Shown: positions 1 through 9,739 of the stretch, piece by piece
How the letters are laid out: each line of letters begins with the position of its first letter
How positions within the stretch are numbered: the stretch's first letter is position 1
NCBI GenBank assembly: GCA_019918135.1
Contig: WBZZ01006518.1
Span: 160,001 to 202,500 of the forward strand
Origin: Paulinella micropora
Taxonomy: Eukaryota; Cercozoa; Imbricatea; Euglyphida; Paulinellidae
Direction: 5' to 3'
Length of the DNA stretch: 42,500 nucleotides
Translations under genes and position numbers: made by a program
Notes under the pieces: generated by a model
What the model was told of the DNA's origin: nothing
The model's database searches: none
The model's input: the letters and a program-made list of their open reading frames with translations, nothing else

Positions 1-175
1 ATTAGCGGTCAGATTTTATATTAGCGGTCAGAATTCCGAGTCAAATTAGTTCAACTTAACGTTAACATTTCGCAAAATTATGCAGATTTTGCGGACGGAT
101 ATAGCAGTCAAATTGAACTAATTTGAATTCTGACTACTAATCTGAAATCTGGCCGCTAATCTGAAATCTTGCCCT
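1..175. repeat. Hairpin-forming inverted repeat at window edge
   Basis: The first 53 bases (starting attagcggtcagatttt) are repeated in inverted, imperfect form at about 109-175, around a central loop of roughly 55 bases. Each arm itself contains a doubled sub-motif (attagcggtcaga). This is the shape of a MITE or of the end of a DNA transposon, but the left end may be cut off by the window, no transposase is seen and no target duplication can be assigned. Confidence 0.6.
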
Positions 176-599
176 TAACTCAAATTCTATGACTGAGTTT
201 GACACTTGAATGTACCCAGTAATAGGAAAAAAACTTCATTGTTCGTTTTCTCGCGGCGTGCTTACCCCCTTGCAGCTGTAGCACGCCCGCCCGCAGCGCG
301 TCCAGCATATCTGGCGACAATCAGAAATCCATCATTCAGAACCTCCTGCAACCATTTGCAAAATCAGAAATCAGACATTCCGAATTGTTTTTTCTTTATT
401 CTCTTTGTCAGAAGGACGGACGGACAGGCTGGATGAAGGGTGCATGGGAATTTTTTTATGTTCTCTCGCGCGTTCCCCCCCCCCCCCCCCCCCCACTCCG
501 CCTCGTTCACCCTTCCTCTCGCCATCCCTCGTCCAACACTCTCCCCGCCCGGCCGTTCAAAAACCAATATAGCAAACAGTACTCGCCAGAGAGTGCTGC

Positions 600-835
600 A
601 GTGTCACTCCGCGCTCACTCACTCGCTCACTCGCTCACTCACCGCCCACTCACCTACTCGCTCACTCACTTGCTCTCACCTACTCACTCACTCACTCGCT
701 CACTCCTTCACTCACTCCTGCATTCGCTCACTTGCTCACTTACTTAAATCACTTATTCACTCACTCAACCACTCATTCACTTATTCACTCACTTACTCAC
801 TTTTGCTCACTTCCTCACTTGCTCACTTACTCGCA
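600..835. repeat. (CTCA)n-type microsatellite
   Basis: Degenerate ctcactcactcgctcactc repeats. Related blocks lie at about 1715-1880, 2455-2635 and 3505-3740, each occupying the same place in successive copies of the composite repeat. Confidence 0.85.
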
Positions 836-906
836 GTAAAGTCAGAACTCTGTTTTCTTCTGTTTTTGCAGGCGGACGGGAGCAAGGGGGGGGGGGGGGG
901 GGGGCA

Positions 907-977
907 CTCGCGCCCGCACACACATACACACACACACATACACACACACATACACATACACACATACATACATACTT

Positions 978-1008
<31 letters not shown>

Positions 1009-1010
1009 GG
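907..1010. repeat. (CA)n / (CATA)n microsatellite
   Basis: Alternating acacac and acatacat runs inside the composite repeat array. Frames read through it encode only His/Thr or Val/Cys repeats and are not treated as coding. Confidence 0.9.
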
Positions 1011-4000
1011 GGGCAGGGGACAAAACATTTTGTTTCTTCCTTCTCGCGCGCGTTGGCCCCCTCCCTTCTGCGCGAAAAAAAAAAACTATTTCCAAATTAG
1101 GAAAAATTTTCGCTCTCGCGCGCTTCCCCCTCGCAGCTGTAGCACAACCCCTGCAGCCCGTGCAGCGTGTCTTTGCCAAATCAGAATCAGCAAGTTGGAA
1201 CTCTGTTTCTTTTTTTCCTGACGGACGGGCGGAAGGGGGGCGGGGGTGGCGGGGGGAGAAGGAGGGGGCAAGGGAAACTTGTTTTGTTCTTTTGCGCGCT
1301 TCCTTCTTGCTGCAACCCGTGCAGCATGCCTTTGCAAAATCAGAAATGAAAAATTCGGAACTCTGTGCTTTTTCTTTTGGTTCCGGACGGACGTAGGGGA
1401 AGGGGGCATAGGTAAAAAATTTGCTTCATTCTCGAGCTCGCTCCCCCCTCTCTCCCGCCCTCCATCAGGCGGGGGGTGGGGAGGGGAACCGATTTCCGAG
1501 TTTCTAATTTCTAACTTTGCAAACAACATGCTGCTGTAGCACGAGTTGCAGGCAGAGCCGCGAGCCCGCTCGCCAGAAATCTTTTTTTGGCTCTACGCCC
1601 ACCCCTCCGCCTCGTACAAGCTCCCTCTCGCCCATCCCTCGTCCAACATTCTCGCGCCAGACACAAACTAACCTAGCTAACAGCCAGAGTGGGGTATGGT
1701 GCCACCCGCCACTTATCAATCGCTCACCTACTCGCTCACTCACTCGCTCACCCACTCACTCACCTGCTCACTCACTCACCTGCTCACATATTTGCTCACT
1801 CACTCACGCATTCACTCACCCACTCACTTGCTCACTCACTCACTAACCGCTCACTTGCTCACTCACTCACGTACTCGCAGAAATCAAAAATTTGGAACTC
1901 TGTTTTTTTTTTCCGGACGGACGGCGGAGGTGTGTGGTGGGGGGGGGGGGGGGAAGGGAGGGTGCAGGGGACCAAATTTTTTTTTGTTTATTCATTCTCG
2001 CGCGCTTTGCCCCCCTCCCTTCCGCGCGTCCGTCTAGGGGAAAAAACCAACAACAAAAAAAAAAAAAAAAATCAAATTTCTGGGATTTTGCAAACATCAT
2101 GCTGCCGTGGGGGGGCGAGAAGGATGGAGAAGGGGGGGGGCATTTTTTTCATGGATTTTAGCAGGTTCCTGAGCCTCCCCCCTTCCCCTCCCTCCCGCCC
2201 GTCTATCAAGCGGGGGGAACAAACCGATTTCCGAGTTTCTATTTTCTTACGTTGCAAACAACATGCTGCTGTAGCACGAGTTGCAGGGGTGCTACAGCCG
2301 CAAGCCTCCTCGCAAAAAATCTTTTTCGCTCTGCCTCCACCCCTCCGCCTCGTACACGCTCCTTCCCGCCCATCCCTCGTCCAACACTCTCGCCGCCCGC
2401 CAGACAAAAACCAACCTAGCTTAACTGCCAGAGGGGGCTGTGGTGCCCCCCTGCCGCTAACTCACTCGCGCGCACCTGCTCACTCACTTGCTCACTCACT
2501 TGCTCACTCACTTGCTCACTCACTCATTCACGCATTTGCTCACTCACTTCCTCACTACTCACTTGCTCTCTTACTAACTCACCCACTCACTTGCTCACTT
2601 ACTCACTTATTCACTCACTTGCTCACTCGTACTCGCAGAAGTAGGAAATTCGGAACTCTGTTTTGTTTTTTCTACTTTTTTCGGACATACGGCGGAAGGG
2701 GAGGGGGGGGGGGGGGGTGGGGTGGGGCGGAGGGAGGGGCAGGGGACCGAAAAACCTTGTTTCTTCATTCTCGCGCCTGTTGCCCCCTCCCTTTCGCGCG
2801 GGAAAAAACAACTGTTTCCGAAATTCTGTTTTCTGATAATGCAAACAAACGTGCTGCTGTAGCACGGGTGTTGCAGGGGTGCGCTACAGCACCATGTTAA
2901 GGAAAAAATTCTGCTCGCTTGCGCTCCCCCTTGCGGCTGTAGTACACCCTCTGCAGCCCGTGCAGCATGTCTTTGAAAATTCAGACCTTTTTTTTCTTCT
3001 TCTTTTCCCCGGACGGACGGGCGGAAAGGGGGGAGAGGGGTGAAAACTTTTTTTGTTCTCGCGCGCTTCCTTCTTGCAGCTGTAGTACACCCCCTGCAAC
3101 CCGGGCAGCATGTCTTGCAAAATCAGAAATCAGAAATTCGGAACTCTGTTCCCCACCCCCCCCCCCCCCCCGCCCCTTTTTTTTCGGACAGACGGACGGG
3201 GGGGGCGGAGGGAGGGGGGCATGGACTTTTTTGTTTCATTCTCGAGCGCGCTTTCCCCCCCCCCCCCCCCCCCCCCCCCTCCCCGCCCGTCCATCAGGCA
3301 GTGAAAAAAACCGATTTCCGGATTTCTGGCTTCTGATTTGCAAGCAACATGCTGCTGTAGCACGAATTGCAGGGGGTGCTACAGCCGCGATCCCCCTCGC
3401 CAGAAATCTTTTTCGCTCTCCCCCGAACCCTCCGCCTCGTACACGCTCCCTCTCGCCAATCCCTTGTCCAACACTCTCGCCGTCCGCCAACCTAGCTAAA
3501 CAGCCAGAGGCCGCTTACTCACTCGCTCACCTACTCGCTCACCTACTCGCTCACTCACTCGCTCACCTACTCACTCACCTGCTCACTCACTCGTTCACTC
3601 ACTCACACATTCACTCACTTGCTCACTCACTCGCTCACTTGCTGACTCATTAACTCACTCACTAACTCATTCACTCATTCACTCACTCACTCACTTGCTC
3701 ACTCACTCACTTGCTCGCTCACTTGCTCACTCACGTACTCGCAGAAATCAGAAATTCGGAACTCCGTTTTTTTTCTTTCGGACGGACGGCGGAGGGAGGG
3801 GGCAGGGGACAAAAGAAATTGTTTCTTCATGGTCGCGCGCGTTGCCCCACTACCTTCCGCGCGGGAAAAAAAATCCGCATTTCTGATTTCTGATTTTGCA
3901 AATCACGTGCTGCTGTAGCACGGGTTGCAGGGGTTGTGCTACAGCACTATGCTAAGAAAAAAAATTATTCGTTCTCTCGCGCGCTTCCCCCTTGCAGCTG

Positions 4001-4274
4001 TAGCAACCGCCCTGCAGCCCGTGCAGCATGTCCTTGCCAAATCAGAAATCAGAAATTCGGAACTCTCCTTTTTTTTTCTTTTTTTCCGAACGGACGGAGG
4101 GAAAGGGGGGCGTGAGAGGGAGGGGCCAGGGTAAAATTTTTTTTGCTCTCTCGCGCGCTTCCTGCTTGCAGCTTTTGCATAACCACTGCAACCCGTGCAG
4201 CAATCCTTGCAAAATCAGAAACCAGACATTCGGAACTTTTTTTTTTTTTTTTTTTTCCCCGGACGGATGGACCG

Positions 4275-4402
4275 GAACACACACAAACACACACACTCGC
4301 GCCCGCACACACACACACACACACGCATAGACATACACATACATACATGCATACATACATGCTTACATACACACACACACACACACACACAAAAGATCAA
4401 CA

Positions 4403-4434
<32 letters not shown>

Positions 4435-4680
4435 TAGACGCACACCCTCGCCCCCACACAGACATATACACACAAACTACATACATATGTACATACATGA
4501 CATACATAACATACATGTATGAACACATACATGCATATGACATATGTATGTACGTACATACATACACACAAACACAAACACAAACACACACTCACGCACA
4601 CACAGACACAAACACCAAATACGCAGATACACACTCACGCACTACATACATACATACAAGACATACATGCAAGACGTACA
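4275..4680. repeat. (CA)n / (CATA)n microsatellite block
   Basis: About 400 bases of acac, acatacat and related dinucleotide and tetranucleotide repeats with short interruptions. No gene. The right edge runs into a non-repetitive module (ttctggtgttattgt) that recurs at 6688 next to another CA block. Confidence 0.9.
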
Positions 4681-5430
4681 TTCTGGTGTTATTGTTGTGT
4701 TATGTCTATACTTAATTCCATACAGTATTTCTTTTGTATGTATATGATGAGTGTTGGCGAGAACTTTGGGGTGGGCGAATAAGAATCCTAGTGACTCTTG
4801 TGGGCACTATGTCTGGCACTTAGACGAGGCCTAACAAAGCAACAAAACGATAAATACTTCTGGAAAGGTGCAGAAAGGTGAACGGAAAATATTTTTTGGG
4901 CAATTTTTTGCTGATTATCCGGGTGCTCAAGGGTCAGACCTGGTGGCTGGCCTGGCTGGCCTCGCTGGCGGGCGGGGAAAATTTCTTCCCTCAGGAAGCA
5001 AAAAACCTGCTTCTTATAATCTTGTCTACATGTGGATCTTCTGATTTCTCATTACAAGTTTAATACTAATAGAGAAGTATTTTGTTTTAGTTGTTCTTGC
5101 CTAGAGCAATCAAGGTTGTTCTAAGTAAACAAGTCTGACGAAGTCGCGGTGAGATATAAGAAATCAGAAATTCAGAAACTTGTAATGAGAAATCAGATGT
5201 ACATAGTACGTAGAATATGAGATCGGACCTATTACTATATTGAATATGGTGTAAATATGAACGTACATTAGTTGTGAGCAGATATGTGTTTAGCAGTGTT
5301 TTGAAAGAGGAAATAGCGTTAGTGTATGGCTCTCTCTCTTGTGCTTCTAATTTCGCTTTTGATTTCTCAAACGTATATATTTCACTTCGCAATAGTAAAA
5401 TATGTTATTAAAGCTCCATATTTACATAGG
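4681..5430. repeat. Copy of dispersed host repeat (contains an uninterrupted integration-site homologue)
   Basis: No gene is seen. The modules here recur elsewhere: ttctggtgttattgt at 6688, the cttagaacaacc module (reverse strand here, about 5105-5125) at 27605 and 34075, and the segment from about 5220 (atcggacc...gtgagcagat...gaaagaggaaatagcg) at about 27800-27890. The reverse strand of 5090-5150 reads without interruption through the sequence that the Maverick element splits at 7159/27605, so this copy acts as an empty-site reference. Confidence 0.75.
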
Positions 5431-5843
5431 TATACACATACACACAGACTGACACACATAATAGTACATACGTACACATGCACACAAATACCAACACAAC
5501 ACACACATGCCCACACACACACACACACACAAGTCACACACACACACACACACACACAAGTCACACACACACAGACTGACACACATAATAGTACATACTT
5601 ACACATGCAAACAAATACCCACACATGCCCACACAGTCTCCGCAGCTGTTTACTCTCTCTCTCTCTCTCTCGCTTTCTTTCTCATCCCCCGTGACCGAAA
5701 ACACGGAGCCAAACGAATGATCGTTGGGGTTGCTGGGATCCCTGGTGCACTGGTCTGGCACCTTGCAACCTACCAAAGGAAAATGTAAACTACTTGGAGC
5801 GTTAATACAAACACCAACACACCAACGCACGCCCACACCCACC

Positions 5844-5889
<46 letters not shown>

Positions 5890-6582
5890 CACACATAAAC
5901 AGGCACATAACACGAACATACATTCAAATACAAACACAAACACACCAAACACATACATAATACATACATACATACATACACACAAAGACAAACACGAGGA
6001 CACACCATCACACACACGCACACACTCACGCTCACGCACACAGACACATACACACCAACACACATAATACATAAATACATACATACACACACACAAAGAC
6101 AAACACGAGGAAACACACCATCACACACACGCACACACTCACGCTCACGCACACAGACACACATACACACCAACACACATAATACATACATACAAACATA
6201 CACAAACACAAACACAAACAACACACACACACACACACACACTAAAGCGCGCGCCCGCACACGCACACACACCATGATACGAACACCAACACACAAACAC
6301 ACAAACATACATGCCCACACGCGCTACACACACATACACAGACGTACACAAAGACATACACACATGCACACATACACGCACACCCTCGCCCGTACACGCA
6401 TACAGACACACAATACATACATACATGTGTACATACATAACAAGCTATAACATGCATGCATAATAGACATACACACATAATGCATACATACTTACATACA
6501 CGCACAAAAGTACTCACAAACACAAACACACATTCACGCACACACAGACACAAAAACAAACACACACACACACACACACACA

Positions 6583-6648
<66 letters not shown>

Positions 6649-6660
6649 ACTACATATTGT
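5431..6660. repeat. Long CA/CATA microsatellite with terminal (CT)n
   Basis: Two CA-rich blocks (about 5431-5640 and 5805-6588) flank a unique-looking module at 5690-5800 that recurs at about 33877-33990 (ccgtgaccgaaa.cacgg, ccaaacga). A pure (CT)n tract occupies 6587-6645. Sub-blocks at 5945-6060 and 6075-6185 are near-identical, indicating local tandem duplication of about 115-130 bases. No gene. Confidence 0.85.
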
Positions 6661-7153
6661 ATGCAAGACATGCATGCAAGACATATATTCTGGTGTTATT
6701 GTTATGCATATACTTAATTGTATACAGTATTTCTCTTGTGTGTTTAGGTTTTTTTTTTCGGCTTGCTCTGTCGTAGCTATATTGAGAGTTGTGACTGTTG
6801 TTGGTTTTACAGCTGGGCGCGATGCCCAGGTATATTTTCTGACCTTACCATGAGCCCCTCCCTCTCTCCCTCTCACTTTCTCTCCCAACACACCTGCTGC
6901 CTACTTCGTTGCAATATAATATAAAGAAGTTCACTTTTTTTGAATGTCATGTTTCTTTTTTGTGGTGCTGAGCCTGTAGCTGAACTCGTTTGGCTCCGTG
7001 TTTTCAGTGAAACAAATTCGCCAGCCACCAGATCCTACCTAACCCGGTAACCGGCCAATGAATCAGCCAAAATGGCCAAATCAAAAATTCAGTCATATCT
7101 CTGCACTTCCAAAGTGCATTAAATACTTACCTGTGACTTCTTTAGATTGTTTA
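6661..7153. repeat. Dispersed host repeat segment flanking the Maverick element
   Basis: No gene is seen. Sequence around 6688-6840 recurs at about 28290-28410, and about 7125-7153 matches the reverse strand near 5125-5145 (the part of the host repeat left of the insertion point). The Maverick-type element therefore sits inside a pre-existing host repeat. Confidence 0.7.
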
Positions 7154-7159
7154 CTTAGA
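7154..7159. repeat. Left target-site duplication CTTAGA
   Basis: CTTAGA here is repeated at 27605-27610 on the other side of the element. In the uninterrupted host-repeat copies (reverse strand near 5125, forward near 34075) the motif occurs once, followed by acaacc. This fits the 6-bp duplication known for Maverick/Polinton integration. The shared run is 7 bases (CTTAGAA), so the boundary is ambiguous by one base. I chose the position giving AG...CT element termini. Confidence 0.85.
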
Positions 7160-7491
7160 AGTAGTATAGGGTGCCACTTGGGCACAGGTGTTCAATACAT
7201 ACCTCCGTTGAAATCAAAACGGCTCCAACGGCTCTCCTATTGAAAGTAGTATGTTTTACCATCATTCACAATTTCATCAAAATCTCTCTTCCTATTCATA
7301 GTTTATTATTTCAAGACATTCTTCAAGACATCTTCAAGACATCACAATAATTAAAGAAATTACGCAAAATGACAAGAAATGCGAACAAAAAAACATTTTT
7401 TCTGTTTCAGCAAAAAGGCAATAGAAACGGCTCTCCTCTTCATTTCGCAAACAAACAATACAGAAAGCAATTATAAGCAAATAAGCCTTAG
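7160..7491 (+). repeat. Left inverted terminal repeat
   Basis: It starts AGTAGTATAGGGTGCC and matches the reverse complement of 27271-27604. By eye the differences are one base near the tip (AGTAG versus AGCAG), one base near the inner end, and a 2-base length difference in the gcgaaca/gcgaaaaca tract. In this family such repeats are the protein-primed replication origins and integrase substrates. That role is inferred here. Confidence 0.93.
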
Positions 7492-7550
7492 GGAGAAAAC
7501 AGACACAAAAATAATTCATATTAAAGACATAGAATAATATCCTATATAAA

Positions 7551-8173
7551 ATGACAGACACAAACGAGAAACCTATCAATATTTCCAAGGGCGGAATATA
7601 TATAATAAAGAAACTAGACCAAAATTAATTTCTGGTTCATGTGAATTTGTTGTAGTTCAATGGTGTGAAGAAGGTAAAGTAAAAAAGAAGAGGTTTAATT
7701 TTTCACAATATGGAAAAAGAAATAAAGAACAAGCACTAGAGGAAGCAAACAAGTTTTATGAAGAAAACATAAAACCAAAACACGAAGTCTGGAAGGAATA
7801 CAATGATGAACGAGTTAAGCAAAATAAACAACAATATAAAAATGAATGGAATAAGGAATGGATGAAGCAAAAATGGATATGTGAATGTGGTTATGAAACA
7901 ACCAGAGGATATAAAACAAGACATTTTCAATCAATCTATCACGAATTAAGAATGAAAGGAATTCACGTATCAAGCAATGATTTAACTATAGAAAAAATAA
8001 AATGTGAATGTGGTTCAACTATAAGGATAAATGGGAAAGAAATTCACAGACAACCACAAAACATAAGAAATACATTCAAGCCAAAAATAATTAAAAATAT
8101 TACAAATCTAACACTTCTTTTTCTTTTTTGTTCTTTGACTACTCCGTATGTTTTCCGGTTTAATCTCAAGTGA
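7551..8173 (+). CDS. AP2-like DNA-binding plus zinc-ribbon protein, left copy (frameshifted)
   Basis: The start is taken at 7551, 60 bases inside the left terminal repeat. One frameshift around 7600 separates the first 20 or so residues from the rest. The first half has a segment of the form VQWCEEGKVKKKRFNF followed by YGKRNKEQALEEANKF. It resembles the three-strand-plus-helix layout of AP2-like DNA-binding domains. The second half has two Cys-x-Cys-Gly motifs (ICECGYE and KCECGST) with nearby histidines, the first in a C-x-C...H...H arrangement, so zinc binding is likely. A paralogue lies in the mirror position at 26738-27221. The stop is two bases from the stop of the convergent integrase gene. 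A role in binding element ends or in regulation is inference; the AP2 assignment is by pattern only. Confidence 0.7.
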
Positions 8174-8175
8174 TT

Positions 8176-9094
8176 TTAACAATTAATATTTTTTTTCTCT
8201 TTAGTAATTTGTTTTACTTTATCCGATAATTGCTCTTTCGGTTCTTCTTCTTCATGGTGCTCTTCAACATTAGTCTTTAATAATTCTGACGGTCTTACTA
8301 AGTCTTCTTCTGATAGGATAACTTTGAAGCCTTTCCGGCCCTTAACCTTGAAATATAGTTTTACTGAATTGCTTGTCCCCTTTAGAAAAAATAGTTCTTT
8401 CTAGTTCTTTCTTACTCTTGTTCCTTTTGGAATTCATTAATTAAAGGATTTCTGTATATTTCCTGAGTGTTTTTTTCGGTTCCTTCAAAAACATTAATTG
8501 GTACAGCCTTTATTGTTGTATGATATGTTTTATTATAAGCATCAACAACCTCATGAATAATAGGAACCCATTGAAAATTTTCATTAAATTCCCATATCAA
8601 GTTTAATTCATTTCGTATTGTTCTAATAAACCTATCAATTATGCCCATTGTTCTGTGATCGCCTACTTGGACAGTTCTATGTTCAATATTATTTTGTCTG
8701 AAATATTCACTGACTTGTCCCTTAAACTCACCGCCATTATCTGAAGTAATTCTTTCAGGAACTTGTTTAGTAAATATTTTTTTTAACCCTTCCAAAACAT
8801 AGCCTGTAGTTTTATTTTTAATTGGTTCAATCCACCACGACTGCTATAGACATCTATAGCAACTAATCCAAAATTATAGTTAGCATTACCTTTCTTTGTC
8901 GCAACCTTTGACATATCCATTAAATCAATAAATACTTGACTTAGTGGTTTTGCTTCTGGTGATGTTATTGTGTTCCATATCTTAGCGGGCTTTGATTGAA
9001 AATGTATCTCTGCCACTTCTTCAAGGTTTTCTTTTCTCTCAGTCTGCTCAGGAGTTTCTTGTTGTTGTTGCTGATTTGTGTGCTTATTGTCCAT
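8176..9094 (-). CDS. Retroviral-type (rve) integrase, frameshifted
   Basis: Maverick integrases insert the element DNA into the host chromosome. A glutamine-rich N-terminus is followed by the catalytic core: the first Asp in QVFIDLMDMSK, then LVAIDVYS, the second Asp in ITSDNGGEFKG, and finally GIIDRFIRTIRNEL, where the usual third acidic residue (Glu in VERF-type motifs) is Asp. A basic C-terminal tail (FKVKGRKGFKV, then VRPSELLKTN) is readable in another frame down to the stop at 8176-8178. Frameshifts lie near 8800 and near 8400. No N-terminal HHCC zinc domain is visible upstream. The gene converges on the AP2-like gene, with the acidic-protein gene about 40 bases upstream. The integrase identity is firm; activity of this copy is unlikely given the breaks. 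Confidence 0.9.
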
Positions 9095-9136
9095 GTTTTT
9101 GTTTTTGAATGGTCAAAAAACAAAGATCCTATATTA

Positions 9137-9682
9137 TTAAAATTTTAAGAAACATTTTTCAATATCATTATTTTTTTCTTTCTTAGCACCACCAGAAGAT
9201 TGATTATACACTTTTACACTTACACTACTAGACTTTTTACCCTTACCTTTTCTTTACTGGTATTTCTCCTCACTTCTCACTTTCGCTTTCGCTATCATTA
9301 GGCTCAGGCTCAGGTGATCTATTTCGACACGTCTAAATAGATCTGCTTTTTGCTTACCTTCTTCTTTGCTTCTCCTTCGCTTCTTTTTATTTTCATCTTA
9401 GCCATCTTTTCAGCGATAATGTCGGTAAAATCACATTCTTCATCGCTCTCACTGCTTTCTTCTGGTGTATCATCTTGGTCTTTTCCATTAATGATATCAC
9501 TAGCAACACCCATTTCGGCCATGCGGTTTATCTTTTCCTCCATCTCTTCATCATCACCTAACATAAGCATTTCTACATTTTGCTAATTTCTCTTTCGCTA
9601 TTTCAACCTTATGTTGCTTTTTACTCTTAATACTTTCCACAGCCTTACCCCAATTCTTACGACTTGCTTCTGCGGACGGCAT
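9137..9682 (-). CDS. Charged hypothetical protein (frameshifted)
   Basis: I do not recognise a family. The start ATG at 9680-9682 opens a short basic helix-like stretch (SRKNWGKAVESIKSKKQHK). A frameshift near 9580 leads into an acidic region (DDTPEESSESDEECDF) and then a lysine-rich part. Further frame changes near 9325 and 9260 lead to a Pro-Glu/Ser-Glu repeat (RSPEPEPNDSESESEK), then a Lys/Ser-rich tail ending at 9137. Alternating acidic and basic low-complexity segments suggest a disordered, possibly nucleic-acid- or protein-binding protein. It is divergent from the fibre gene with 57 bases between starts, and lies upstream of integrase on the same strand. Confidence 0.55.
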
Positions 9683-9739
9683 TCTATACTAAGATTAATA
9701 TAGTTTTAGTATTTTTTTAATTAATTATTTAATATAATT
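9683..9739. promoter_or_regulatory. AT-rich bidirectional promoter region
   Basis: A 57-base gap between divergent genes (acidic protein on the minus strand, fibre on the plus strand). It is almost entirely A/T, with tttttttaattaattatttaatataatt ahead of the fibre ATG. A regulatory role follows from geometry and composition only. Confidence 0.5.

Larger units (their letters stand above)
206..4260. repeat. Array of related composite host repeats (C/G tracts, CTCA blocks)
   Basis: No gene is visible here. The stretch is built from repeated modules: a block close to tcagaaattcggaactctg (for example near 1355, 1885, 2640, 3125, 3745, 4045 and 4220), followed by a T-run, ccggacggacgg, a G-rich run, a tttgttctcgcgcgcttcccc block, and a gcagctgtagcac/ctgcagcccgtgcagcatgt block. 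Some copies carry (CTCA)n in between. Copies vary in length and in the size of homopolymer tracts. The open frames across it are low-complexity by-products of these repeats. Nearby 841-4260 copies share orientation, which fits local tandem amplification of one dispersed repeat. Confidence 0.7.

Noticed and set aside
440..1396. Long open frame of 318 codons on the plus strand
   Set aside because: Product is Leu/Thr/His/Ser repeats from (CTCA)n and (CA)n; no domain, simply repeat DNA without stops.
1689..2900. 403-codon open frame
   Set aside because: Same low-complexity origin; composition follows the microsatellites, and several overlapping frames are equally open.
4143..6583. Several His/Thr- or Val/Cys-rich frames on both strands
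   Set aside because: Read straight through (CA)n/(CATA)n repeats on either strand.
5431..6660. CRISPR-like spaced repeats
   Set aside because: The near-identical sub-blocks are microsatellite duplications without uniform repeats and unique spacers.
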